NCBI RefSeq assembly: GCF_036785885.1
Contig: NC_092317.1
Coordinates: forward strand, 8,124,501-8,188,500
DNA length: 64,000 nt
Source of the DNA: Coffea arabica
Taxonomy: Eukaryota; Streptophyta; Magnoliopsida; Gentianales; Rubiaceae
Reading direction: 5' to 3'
The notes below the pieces were generated by a model. The model saw only the letters and a program-made list of their open reading frames with translations, ran no database searches and was not told the DNA's origin. This document shows, piece by piece, positions 1 through 10,971 of this stretch; position 1 is the stretch's first letter; every line of letters begins with the position of its first letter. The position numbers and the translations under genes are program-made.

Positions 1-1170
1 TCCTTGCTAATCAATAGAGGGATGACTAATTAGCTTTTGTAATAATTTATTTTTAGGTTGGTCACATACTTCTGCCGCATTATGTTGCTTTGCTACCTTG
101 TTATTATTTTTAGACTCTCAAGTCTAAAACCAAAATTTAAAATATAACTAACATGCAAGATTTCTTATATTTAATAATAATTTTTCTATTAAAAAATCCA
201 TGGTCGGTAAGTCGTCGTATTGTAAATATATTCTCATATTGATTCCCCATTTTTGGTTATGTAGATTGAATATTTAATCTGGCATTTCACAAGCCATGAT
301 TTTATGATATTTTTACAATCTCAAGTTTAAGGTTTATAGTGCTGGATTTTTTTTTTTATTCTAGAAAAGATGAAACTTTTCTATTGTAACACATTAGAAC
401 TTACTTTATTACAAGACTTATTCATGCTAACTCTGGTACATAAGAAATTTCAATTATTTTGTGATATTTGAATTTAGAAACATCCGGTTAGATGAAAGTT
501 CATGGAAATGGGGCAGGGACGGTCAGCAGTATGACCGTCCCTGAACGGTTAATGGCCACGATCTGGCCTCAAAAATTTGTGCGGCTGAAATTACAAGTTG
601 TAACTCGATTTTCACGTCATGTGTGGGTCCCACAAAAATTTACTCTAAAGTTACGCGATGTGCAATAAAAGTTACACGATTTACAAAGAAAATTACGCGC
701 AGTCGAAAATGGCCAAAACCGTCCGGGCCGAGTCCGAAAGTTCATACATCATACACATGTTAATTCAAGAAATAGACCAAGGCACCTCCCTTTAGCTTCC
801 TAGAAATCATTCAGGCTGTTATGCATGATTTGAATGCATTCATTTAATTTTCTTCATATATATGTATATATAGGGTGAATGCATGTGTGTACTTCAAATT
901 ATATACACATTTTTTTGACCATTTCCTTCTAAATTTTAGAGTATTATCTAAAAAGGATTATGATTAACAATAAAAAAAGTTCAAGAACAGTTGAAAACAG
1001 AGACACCCGACTTCTGCGTCTTGCGCGGAGTTACCCTAGCACTAGACTATAGTTAAATCATGTCTGCCCTGAACAATACACATTGTACAGTAGCAGATGA
1101 AAGCCAGTAACACATGTAATTATTATGTATCAATCTGCATCTGCATAATGCAGTAATAACGTCTTTGTTT
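1..1170. other. Intergenic, no gene seen
   Basis: AT-rich sequence with short A/T runs and no convincing exon on either strand. The only structured part is a slightly GC-richer block at about 510-740, which contains a perfect 10-bp inverted repeat (listed separately). Confidence 0.6.
516..541. repeat. Perfect 10-bp hairpin
   Basis: GGGACGGTCA at 516-525 and TGACCGTCCC at 532-541 are exact inverted repeats around a 6-base loop. The surrounding block to about 740 is richer in CG dinucleotides than its flanks and ends in another CCGTCC string, so it is probably a degraded repeat of unknown family. Confidence 0.5.
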
Positions 1171-1175
1171 GTCGG

Positions 1176-1525
1176 TTGGCCTTGTTTGAATAGAGATTTT
1201 TTACCAAAAATTTTTACATTTACTATCTTAATTATATCAAATCGTTATAATATATTTTTTATAAATATCCTAAAAAATTACAATCAAAACACAATAATCT
1301 ATTTGTTTGGATAGGAGTTTATTTGGATGATTTATTTGAGATAATTACTGTAGCACTTTTTGTGATGTGATGTATGTGAGATAAAAAGGTGGTTGAAATT
1401 TGTGAAGCAAATTATTTTATCTGAAATCAAGTTAATCCAAACAAACCCATATCATCAAATCGCTATAATACTTTTTGTATAAAAATCCTAGAAAATTGCG
1501 ATCCAAACACAATTATCTAGTGTAT
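1176..1525. mobile_element. Cluster of small MITE copies
   Basis: An inner element of about 135 bp runs from TTTGTTTGGAT near 1313 to ATCCAAACAAA near 1445, which are inverted termini. It is flanked by two diverged direct copies of a segment of about 70 bp (about 1236-1309 and 1451-1519). The outer left end reads CCTTGTTTGAAT at 1180. The GTTTGGAT termini and the internal ACTGTAGCAC string are typical of small plant MITEs. A relative lies at 32052-32192. The superfamily is not settled because I could not fix a clean TSD. Confidence 0.5.
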
Positions 1526-1903
1526 AGAATCAGAATGTCTACAGTCTCTCCATTCTCAACTACATAACAGCAATCCCAAAAGCCAATTTTATTACTACTT
1601 CTCATTCCCTTTCATTCTCATCCAAGTGAGTAGACAGTAAAAATTCAGGTCAAAAATAAAAAAAAAATCTCAATGTCTAGTCCGATATCCAACCACAATT
1701 ATTCATTCGCTAATTAGTAATTACCACCAGCAACAGCAGGTGAAGTTTTTAACCACAGTTAAAAAACACTTCTTAACATAAAAAGGTGGCAAAAGGAAAC
1801 CACCACATTAATTTCCCTTCTCTCCTCTGCACGCACAACATTCCACTTTGCCCAGAAAAGATTCAATATCGATTCACATGTCACAACCCACACGCCCCCA
1901 ACA

Positions 1904-2002
1904 ACACACACACACACACACACATTCTCTCATAAATACACACTTTTCATTCATTCATTCATCACTTTGAAACCCCAAAACACACACACACACACACACA
2001 CA
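1904..2002. repeat. CA microsatellites
   Basis: Two runs of CA dinucleotides (about 1904-1924 and 1981-2002) lie in the upstream region of the TPD1-like gene, separated by an A/T-rich stretch. Confidence 0.9.
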
Positions 2003-2367
2003 ACACATACTTCTTCTCTGTTTTCTCACCAAAGGTAATGTGCATACCATCTTATCTTAAACACGCACTATACACGCTCAAAAACACACACATTTTACAT
2101 ATATTCTTCCCTTATTTAGATTCATGAAAACCCAGTGTTTATTTCTCCCAAAAATTCCAAAAGCATGAAAAACGAAAAAACTTACCTCTGTATATCAAAA
2201 TTCAGACGCTGTTGCTGTTTCTCTCATGTAGATGAATATAAATGCTCTCATGGTTTCCATTTCTATTCTCATGCTTATATCCATTTCCATATCTTCTCAT
2301 TTTCCATGTTTGTACCCATTTTTCCATAGTCTCGAAGCTTTCCCTTTTCATTCCTCAAAGTCAAGCA

Positions 2368-2407
2368 TATATAAAAGTAAAACCCCTTTTAAACCCTCCT
2401 ATATAAG
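2368..2407 (+). promoter_or_regulatory. Candidate TATA boxes for the TPD1-like gene
   Basis: TATATAAAAG at 2368-2377 and TATATAAG at 2400-2407 are the best TATA matches upstream of the ATG at 2730. Either would give a 5' leader of about 300 bases. The leader is pyrimidine-rich and has a run of TTC triplets at about 2640-2657. Inferred from sequence only. Confidence 0.35.
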
Positions 2408-2729
2408 AATCCGTTCTTCCCCCTTTTCTTTCTTGCTTGTTTTCTGCTGGATGATATTGTTCTTTTTTCTGGGTTTTCACAGGTAACAACGGGGTCAACT
2501 TTTACCAATGTTGCAGAAGAAGTAGCAGGGTCTAGACTCTGAGAGAGAGCTGGGGTTTTTTCTGGTTCATCCGAGTCAAATCAGTGCTCTCTTTTTCTGT
2601 TTTCTGCTTCGCAATTTTGCTTGAGAAAAGCACGGAAACTTCTTCTTCTTCTTCTTCTTTTTTTTGGTTCCCGAGGGATTGAAGGTGGTTTTTTATTTTC
2701 TTCTGGTTTTTGGTTGGAGGAATAAAATA

Positions 2730-5020
2730 ATGGACGAGTTTAGTTGTAGTTGGGTTAAATCATTGAAGAGGCGGCGAACCTCTGTATTCTCGGCGACGTT
2801 TGCGGTGTTGATTCTCTTCCTTATAATCGTTGCTTTCGCCTCGCCACGGCAACGTTCAGGTCTCTTCTTCAATCATACTTGTATATAATCACCAGTTCCC
2901 AATATGATCTAATATAATAATAGTCCTTTTTACATATGTTTTGTTGATTTTTTAACAAAGAATTATTAGCCTTATCCTACCATTGAACAGAAGCCCTTTT
3001 TTTAATACCAAGGATTGTTTTTGTTGTTGTTTTTTTTTTTTCTTTTCAAAGCATTGATATGTTTGGACCGATTTTGTTTTTGTTCTTGAAAGGGATTAGC
3101 ATTGGCTTAACTTTCAACAATAAGAGAAGCCCTTCTCTTTTGTACTGGGCATTGATGTCTATTTCCATCGTCTTTCTGCTGTAAGTTTTCAGTATTTGAT
3201 TTTGATGGATAAGTGGTTGGAAATGATTCAGATGGGTTGTCTTCAAATGAGTCAAAAAGTGCATTGGATGGGAATGAGCCGAGAAACGAAGGGTTATTGT
3301 CTGCTGCATCCTCCTCACATAGGAAGTTGCTGAAGGTTCAGACTGATAGTGGTAAGCTTTTTTCTTCGTAAAGGCTTTTCTTTAATCAGATAGCATTGAT
3401 TGTAGTTGTACTATATGTTTCGGATTCTAATGCAAAAATGGATAAGGAGCTACCCAAATGACCAAAAGTCTTTTTGATGATAGGCTCTGGACATACCATT
3501 CTGTTGTTTTCAATTAATTTTGTCTCTCAATCTCTCTCTGAATCTGATGAGTTGATATATGGATAGATGGTCTTCTTTTTTTTGTGCTTTTGAGGTGGGG
3601 GATGATAGGGAGTTGGGGTTATTGTCGACGCCATTTTTATGCAAACCCAACACCTACTGTCGCTGCTGCAGCTCCTGCTGCTGCTGCTGCTGCTGTGCAT
3701 GCATAGACTAACACTACTGTACTGTACTGCACCTACTCACACACTCAGTCACTCAGTAGCACTACTACTACTGCTATCTGCCTTGTGGATGTGGGATATG
3801 TGCATATACTGATATACGTATGCGCTGAATTTGCCAGAAATTCCTGCTTTTCCGCCCTCTTGTTGGGTACTATTCTGTTCATGGATCCTGCAGGCAGCTT
3901 GTCTATTGCTAGTAGTGTCTTTTCTTCTCTTTCTTGCCTTTTCTTTTTACACTTTTTTGCCCTCCCTCGCCCCTGCATGGTTCTCTCTGTGTTTAATAAA
4001 GTTTGTTTTTTCTTCGTTACTTGTGTGAATTTTCTGGGCTTTGGAAGTTTATGGAATCAGTAGAATGAAACTGTTGTGACTTTTAAGATTTTGGAAAAAA
4101 AAAAAAATTAGTTTGCTGAAAAGGTACTACTCTGTTATGCACAACGTACAACATAAGGAACTCATATTATTGGGTTAATACTAGATTCTTTTTTTTCCAA
4201 GCCTTTTTTGATCATTTTTATTCCTGTTTCTGCACTCCATTTTGACATTGGTGCAGTTTTACCTCTTTCCTTGTGAATTGTATTTTATTATAGAAGAAAG
4301 GAAGGGGAAAAAGGATTGAAAGCTGAAACCAAGCCTCAATTCCCTATGATTATAGCCCTTTTTTTGGGTTGATTGGTCCCTTTCCCTTTTAGTCTTTACA
4401 AATTGCAACACTTTCCCTATTTTGTCATCTGTGACTTTCTCATTACCTGCTTCATTTCTTTCCCCATTCCATCTGTAGCTTCAATCTTTTCTTTTCTTTT
4501 TTTTTTTTTTTCCCTAACAAATTTTTGTAGTTGGACATAAAATACAATAGAATTCAAGGTAAAATGGTCTGGATTTGACTGGTACTTGCTTGAAATTAAC
4601 TCTACTAGTAATAAAATAGTTCCATTGGCTGATGCGGGTGATTCTAACTTGTCTGCATGTGGCTGTCACTTTTACCACGCAGCAAACGGAGTGGAAACGC
4701 ACCGGATATGGGGGGACAAGTGTTCCAACTCTGATATAGTCATTAATCAGGGCCCCACCGCCCCTTTGCCCAGTGGGATCCCTACTTATACTGTGGAGAT
4801 CATGAACGTCTGCGTCACCGGCTGTGACATTTCCGGGATTCACTTGCACTGCGGCTGGTTCAGCTCGGCTCGGCTCATTAACCCCCACATCTTCAAACGG
4901 CTTCGCTTTAACGACTGCCTGGTCAATGACGGCAAGCCCCTCCTTAACGGCCGTACTGTTTCTTTCCAGTATGCTAACACCTTCCGTTATCCTCTCTCCG
5001 TCTCCGCCGTTATCTGCTGA
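2730..5020 (+). CDS. TPD1: TPD1-like secreted cysteine-rich protein
   Basis: Three exons, 2730-2859, 3232-3351 and 4683-5020, join in frame with GT-AG borders into a 195-residue protein. TPD1 is a small secreted ligand that acts with the EMS1 receptor kinase in anther cell fate; related proteins also act elsewhere. Residues 1-16 are basic and polar, 17-37 are a strong hydrophobic signal segment, 38-90 are a variable linker containing the family's RKLL string (74-77), and 97-195 are the conserved domain. It carries six cysteines (97, 127, 131, 140, 162, 195), [12 protein letters not shown] (112-123), [13 protein letters not shown] (139-151), [10 protein letters not shown] (161-170) and SFQYANTF (177-184). 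Length is close to the family's 175-195. The upstream start at 2664 is TTG, so the ATG at 2730 is preferred. Intron 2 is long (1,331 bp) with a CTG-repeat stretch near 3660-3700. Whether this is the TPD1 orthologue or a TPD1-like paralogue cannot be decided here. Confidence 0.9.
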
Positions 5021-6525
5021 GCTGCTGCAAACTTTCTAGTATTACCAGACAAACAGTTAATATTATTTTTTTTTAAAAAAAAGAGAGACTAATATAACAC
5101 TTAAATACAAGCATATAGGCAACACAAAAATCTAACACTATTGGAAAGGTTAGCTTTAGAGGGAAATGATAAATGCTAAAGTATTTCAAAAAAAAAAATT
5201 TTGTTTTTGGTGTTTAAAGGTTGCAATTAACGTACAGTGTCCTCACTGTACGTTATGCTTCAAAAGTTGTACATTGCCTCGACACAATGTGAAATATTTT
5301 GGCTTTATTAATTTCCCTCTAAGGCTTTTCCTTTTTTTTTTTTTTTTTTTTTCCTTTTTAATATCCTGGGAAGTATTTTGGGAAGAGATGTATGGGTGGC
5401 ACTGGATTTTTGTGATGGATGCTTTTTGGAATTGTATATGGAGTTATATATGGTGGATTAACCTTTTGGGCACTCCATTTTTTGGTGTAATAGTGAATTT
5501 GAGATGTTCTGGTCCTTCTACTCATATTCTGGTTTATGTACGAAAGATTGTGGTAGTTTGCAAGAAATCAATTGCGAAGATGGATATTTCATTTCCATGG
5601 TATTAGTAGAAATCACGGTCAAAACTGATCCCAATTCCATTCTTTTCGATTTCATTTGTTCAATTAATGAATTACGAGTGCTAGTTTTATTCAAAACTAT
5701 TTCCTGAAATTGATACATGAGAAGGGGCCATGAAGTTTAGCCCTGCAGATGAGTTATATTACAGGTTATGGAGATTTTTTTTTTTTTTTTTTGGGTTTAA
5801 ATGGTAACACATTCTTGGCAAATTACAAACATTTCAATTTTATTCCTCTTTTGCATCAACTGATAATTATTTTTCTTACTTGAAATCAAAGCAGCAATAC
5901 CTAGTCATGAACTTCTTATATTTTAAGATGTCCCCAGTTTAGGAGAATATGGGCTGAAAAAAGTACGCTAGTATTCATACATGCGACACGAACTTTTTCA
6001 CTTGAGAAGTGGAGCATTTAGACTTCTGCTCAAGCTGAGAATTTCACTGGAAACCAAAAAAAAAAAAAAAAAAAAAATAAAAAAATCAGGGTTTCTGTAC
6101 TTTATAATTTATATGGATAAGTTTGTCCGAGTATAACAACTATAATCACATGAAGACTTTACCACTTATGCGATTAACTTTGGGCTTGTTTTCAATTGGA
6201 TTTTTAAAACTGATTATAGTTTCTGATTTTGGATGATTAGGTTTTCATTGTGATGTTATCGATTACTTTTGTATTCTGATTATATAATGTTTAGCTTTTG
6301 CAGTATAATTTGTTGGTTGAAAGCATTTGATTTTGATGTTATTAACTTATTATTACAAACTTTTATCCTTCACTGGAAAAAAGGGGGAAAAAAAAATATT
6401 GAGGGGATTTTGGGGCAATTGCGAGTCCGCGTCAGGAATGGATAAGAATTCTTTAAATTTGGGTTGAAGCCCAACCCTCTTATACTAGTTTTATTCACGC
6501 AGGCCTAGCCAGTTTTTGGCTCTTG
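5021..6525. other. Intergenic, 3' side of the TPD1-like gene
   Basis: No gene is supported. It contains homopolymer T and A runs (about 5332-5352, 5769-5792, 6055-6078) and one strong hairpin at 5229-5254. Short open frames at 5166-5718 have no recognisable motif. Confidence 0.6.
5229..5254. repeat. Perfect 11-bp hairpin
   Basis: AACGTACAGTG at 5229-5239 and CACTGTACGTT at 5244-5254 are exact inverted repeats with a TCCT loop, about 210 bp after the stop codon of the TPD1-like gene. It could form a stem in the 3' transcript or be a trace of a small insertion. Confidence 0.55.
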
Positions 6526-7639
6526 GCTTACAAGGTGAAGTAGACGTTCTGATAACTCGGAGGAGCGGATTCTCAGTTTTCAGTCTTGATTGAGAACTCG
6601 ACCACGGGAAAAAAAAAAAGAGAGAAAAATCAGTCATTTAAGCAAAACCTCACAAAGAGAAGTGTTTCAATAGCATAATTTCCCACTATAGGATACGTTG
6701 GCTAATGAGTGAATTAGGTCTGGTTTGATTCGGATGTAATTGCAGTTAGTCAGGTCCATGAGTATTGCAAGATGATTTGTATGTCTCGTACATATAGGGA
6801 TAGTAAAATCCAATATCCGTGGGTAATTTGATTAGATGACTGATGGATTATCTATCGGAGTTTGGTATTGATGAGTAGTTACCAATGCATAACCCGATAG
6901 GATTTGATAAGAGGACTCTAAAAACCTGATATATGAGATATATATAAATATGTGTGTGTGTTCCAATTTAATAGTTCGATAACATGTTTCGTAATTTTAT
7001 TACCCAATAACATATAGTTCTGACCTAACATAAATAAAGATAATCATAATTAAAATAAAAAAAATGTTGATTTAACCCTTCATTGAATGTTGAATTTTTA
7101 TCATGCAAGCTCTGTAGCTTTACACAAATTTAAAACTCAATATATGTGTTTATTTAATATGATGTACATGTATTGATTTTAGTTTAATAAACATTAATTT
7201 TTCTTTTTTAAACTATTCAACTTAGTGGATATAAGGTACTCGATGGGTAATCCAAACCCACGATTAAGAGGATTTGATAATGGAATTAAAATCAGTAGGA
7301 TTACCCTATAGGGCTTAGTAAAATATTTAGATATGCAGGAAGAATTTGGTAAGAAAGATTTTTAGGGTATCCGACCCAATGCTATCCCTAATTACAAACA
7401 ATACATAATCAAAACCTTGTCATTTGTTTACAAAATAAAGCGAAATTGGAAAAAAGAAAGTTGAGGTTGAATTGCAAGAGTAGAAATGACTAATGAGTCG
7501 CACTAAAGCATTTAGTATGATAATACAATTGGTGACATTGCACACTAATTTGACTCATTTTTGGGGTTGAACTCAAGTATCTTATCTTGTTTTTAAAAAA
7601 AAAAAAGTGAATAATGTATTTTATCTTAAAGAGAAGCCA
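6526..7639 (+). repeat. 1.1-kb dispersed repeat, copy 1
   Basis: This segment is repeated at 19538-20689 in the same orientation. The two copies begin at GCTTACAAGGTGAAGTAGA and end at GAGAAGCCA, and align almost end to end with small indels and scattered substitutions. No coding sequence is visible. A hAT-like element (6795-7390) lies inside both copies at the same place, so it was already there when the segment was copied. It may be a larger transposon of unknown type or a segmental duplication. Confidence 0.8.
6795..7390. mobile_element. Nested hAT-like non-autonomous element, copy 1
   Basis: The left end reads TAGGGATAGTAAAATCC and the reverse complement of the right end reads TAGGGATAGCATTGGGTC, terminal inverted repeats of the type common in plant hAT MITEs. 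The flanking 8-mers CGTACATA and ATTACAAA match at five of eight positions, consistent with an old 8-bp TSD. It carries no transposase. Confidence 0.5.
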
Positions 7640-8459
7640 GTAGTAGTACCTGGCAATTGGACGGGTTGATATTAGATTTTCACTTAAATAGGTTATACTC
7701 AATCCGTCAAACTTTAAATTAGGTTAATTTTGTATTGGGTCATCTCACTCCCTTAACCCAAATATGATCCAACATATTAATTAATAGATTTTGATACAGA
7801 AATTCTCTCAAATACATTTTTACATACAAATTTTTTTTTCACACACATAAACATTTTTCACACACACAAACACTTTCACAGATATAAACACACACTCACT
7901 TCTTAAGTTCTTTAGAAATACATTATTTTAATTTTACACGCACAAATACACTAAAATATACACTAATATACTTTTACAATACACACACGTACAACTGTTT
8001 AAACTATTTGGATGAACTCATTATTTTTTATACAAGTAAGGATTTTCAAGCTAGATATAGCTTTGGTCCAAACAAAGAGACCAAAGCAACAATTTTGGTC
8101 CAAGTTGGATATAGCATGAAAAAATGGCATACCAATATACGATTTTCTAAGTCTTGTTACTTGATTTAGCTTTAGCTGTACCAAACATATTTCTAGTCTC
8201 ATAAAAGATCCAATCATGCCTTAAAGAAAGTTATAAACTGAAATTTTGATGCAAAAAATAAACACAAAAGAAACTTATAAACTATTTTCTCCTTGTTGCT
8301 GTGGTTATAAGTTCCTCACTGTTGCTATGGTTATAAACATGCTGCACTAGTATTGCATAATCTTTAGAAACATGATAGATTAATTCAAAATAGTAGTTTT
8401 GTCCATTAGCATAAATTAATAGATACATTCATAGAACAAGAAACAAATTATAATGTTTA
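7640..8459. other. Intergenic, no gene seen
   Basis: AT-rich, with degenerate ACACAC runs around 7800-7990. A short minus-strand frame at 7999-8217 shows no known motif and is not called. Confidence 0.6.
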
Positions 8460-8816
8460 ACTAGTTGTATTATTAAACTCAAAAAGTTCTCATCCTCTCC
8501 GAGCTGCCACGCTCAATGCTTTCAAAGAACTCGCATACATCTCTTGCACCTACCTTCAAAAAAATCTGTCAAATTCATGAATTCAATTTTAGAAGAAATA
8601 CAGTTATAAGCCAGTAAATTAGTAGGAAAATAGATTAGCCAAAAGCTTCTGAGATACAACAAAAAAGCTTTTGGATGGATAAGCATTTAGAAAGTCCACT
8701 ATCATATGACATAGTTAACTGGTCCTTAAACAATGACGAGAAACATAACATCATGAATTTAGTCAGCTCAGTAGCCTCTCAATTCATACTCAAGAGACAT
8801 TTCTTCAATTTTTTAC

Positions 8817-9180
8817 CTCTTATATGATACTCCAGTATCATCAATCATTTCTGCCGTAATTAACTTGTCATTTCTTGCAAGCAAATATTCAAAGGATTTC
8901 CTCAGCCTGTTTATATCAAAAAGTCTCTGAATAGTCATGGCATTTAAAACATAGACTAAAGGCGGGCAACCAGCCAGAGTATCTTGAAACTACCAATTGC
9001 ATTACAATTACCAAAAGTGACAGTCATGGAATCTAGAATTAAAGTATATATTTTAGACAAAAATCTTTCCAAAAGTTATGCTTTCGAATCAAGTCATGAG
9101 AAACACCACCAGTACAATTTGGCTTTGATAAACCATTAGCAGGAGCAAGCTGAAGGAGGCAAAGAACAACTAAATAATAT
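8817..9180 (-). pseudogene. Unidentified gene fragment
   Basis: Two minus-strand stretches look like exons. One (8817-8982) is bounded by AG and GT splice signals and reads without stops, including LVYVLNAMTIQRLFDIN and KSFEYLLARNDKLI, which look like a folded helical protein. The other, about 9048-9180, is open and includes GVSHDLIRKHNFWKDF. No convincing start, first exon or terminal exon joins them, and the obvious downstream splice at 8549 runs into a stop after a few codons. I do not recognise the family. It is most likely a captured or decayed piece of a host gene, though a live gene with exons I missed is possible. Confidence 0.35.
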
Positions 9181-10020
9181 CACGAAATTATAAGTGATAA
9201 GAAGCAACAATAAAGCACATAACTATATTCCAGGTTGTCATAATCCTGTTTGCTGATATAATGTGGCTGTACGAATTGCTACCATCTATTCCGATTTGGC
9301 ATTATGAAGTACTAAATAAAGCTTTGTTCCATTTGACCATTTTAAGATTCTTAAATAAAATCTGCATGCGATAACTCAACAGGATGCATTTGAAACTCTA
9401 TCTTGGTTGTCTTGAGGAGAAATTCCATTTCTTGTAGAATGTTTACTACTGAATTCTGGTTTGGAAATTGAGTTCTAAAGCTGGTGATATTTCTTGTTCT
9501 TTTTTGGTTGGTCTAGGACGGGAAGAAAAGATGGTCATGGAAATTGAGTCATATAACTTGTAGAAACATTTCCATGTTGCTCCAGCTTGATTTTCCTTAT
9601 AAAAAGACACATTCTTCCTCTTTCGTTGTCATAAAGTGGCTAAGATCTTGTTGATGACACAAACATTAGATACTTATCATGTGACCATTTCTAGTATTGC
9701 AGTCATATAATGTTCTCTATCCTTCAAGAAGTGATCAGGTTTTATTAATGTTGATTGACTGACACAAAGTCAAGGCATTGTCTATTTGGCCTGTCTTTTT
9801 TTCACATGGTCTTTAACTAAATCCCTTCATGTTAACTAAATTCTTTCCATCTCCAGTCTCAATATTCAAGGTCTCAAAGAAATCAAACCCATGCATTCAA
9901 ATCAAAGCACAAATCACAACTCTAACTAAAATAACAGTAGAAAGCAATAACAAGTATTCTAAAATAACAATGAGTTCACATGACATACTTCCTAAGTATC
10001 AGCATTTGAAGATGCATCTT
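9181..10020. other. Intergenic, no gene seen
   Basis: No recognisable coding motif. The open frame at 9829-10026 has simple composition and no family resemblance. Confidence 0.55.
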
Positions 10021-10961
10021 GTTTAGCAATAAATCTACTAATATCAATTCCAAGATTTTGTTCCTCATCTTATTGTTCAACTTCAAAATCTTTATCAGGA
10101 CTCTCTGAAAATTTAGCAGATTTAATCAACCAATGAAGAAAAGAATTAAAGAGATCCTAAGCTACTGAAAATTAACAGTCAATGCAACTAAATATCTAAT
10201 TTACCTTCACTGTTATACAACCAATCTTGAGAACACAGTAGTACCTCCACATTATTCGACAACATAGAAGTTTGAAATTTTTCAAGGATTCTCCCACCAT
10301 GACTAAAAGCAGACTCGGATGCTACAGTGGTAATAAGAATACTTAAAATATCTCGAGCCATAAGTGAAAGCTTAGGATATCTAATTCTACTCTCCTTCCA
10401 ATAAATCAAAACATTCAAATCTGGTTATTGCTTACGATCTACTAGTCGCTTCTCAAGAAACAACTCCAACTTAGATTTGTTACCACTTGGCCCTTATTGA
10501 GATTGGTACACATCAAAACCTTGCAAATATCATAAATATTGAACGTTTAAGGTTATATAAATTGAAACAAATACAAAAACATATGAATTGATTTTACTCA
10601 CAACCATGAGATCTCTAGTTTGTCTATCATCACCATTAAAAGTACCCTCCATTGGTGCAGTAGTAGTAGCAGTATTGGCTTTAGAGTACTTTTCGAACAA
10701 ATGAAACAACTTTTGTTTAATATTAAGAATCTTTTCATCCCGTGATTGAGGATTCAACACAAAAAAGCAATATTCCTCAAACTGGAGTTTGTAACAAGGA
10801 TCCAAAATAATGACAAATAATAAGATAACACTATAGCAATCCTAATACTTTTGAAATTTGGTCTCTATATTAGAAGCCATTTCACTAATAAAAAATCTAG
10901 ACCATTGGCCTCTTTATTTAAGAGGCATTGAATCTTCCAAACATTGAAAAAGCATAAGTTA
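10021..10961 (-). pseudogene. hAT transposase remnant (C-terminal half)
   Basis: Minus-strand pieces match the C-terminal part of plant hAT (RICESLEEPER/DAYSLEEPER-like) transposases. In order they are: MASNIETKFQKY near 10831-10879; LDPCYKLQFEEYCF from about 10808 down; and the dimerisation region at 10188-10418 with YPKLSLMARDILSI, TTVASESAFSHGGRIL and NNVEVLLCSQDWLY. A likely acidic tail (SESPDKDFEVEQ) follows near 10070-10120. The family's Trp after KFxKY is a TAG stop here, and the N-terminal BED finger and catalytic part are absent, so it is inactive. A Mutator-like element begins just beyond its upstream edge and may have inserted into it. Confidence 0.8.
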
Positions 10962-10971
10962 GTTGTTATTA

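Noticed and set aside
4514-4888. 124-codon minus-strand open frame over the TPD1-like last exon
   Set aside because: It is the antisense shadow of a well-conserved exon and has no family motif.
8461-8549. Terminal exon for the unidentified gene fragment
   Set aside because: Joining it in the frame of the preceding exon gives a stop after about nine codons, and the better-looking frame does not fit the splice phase.
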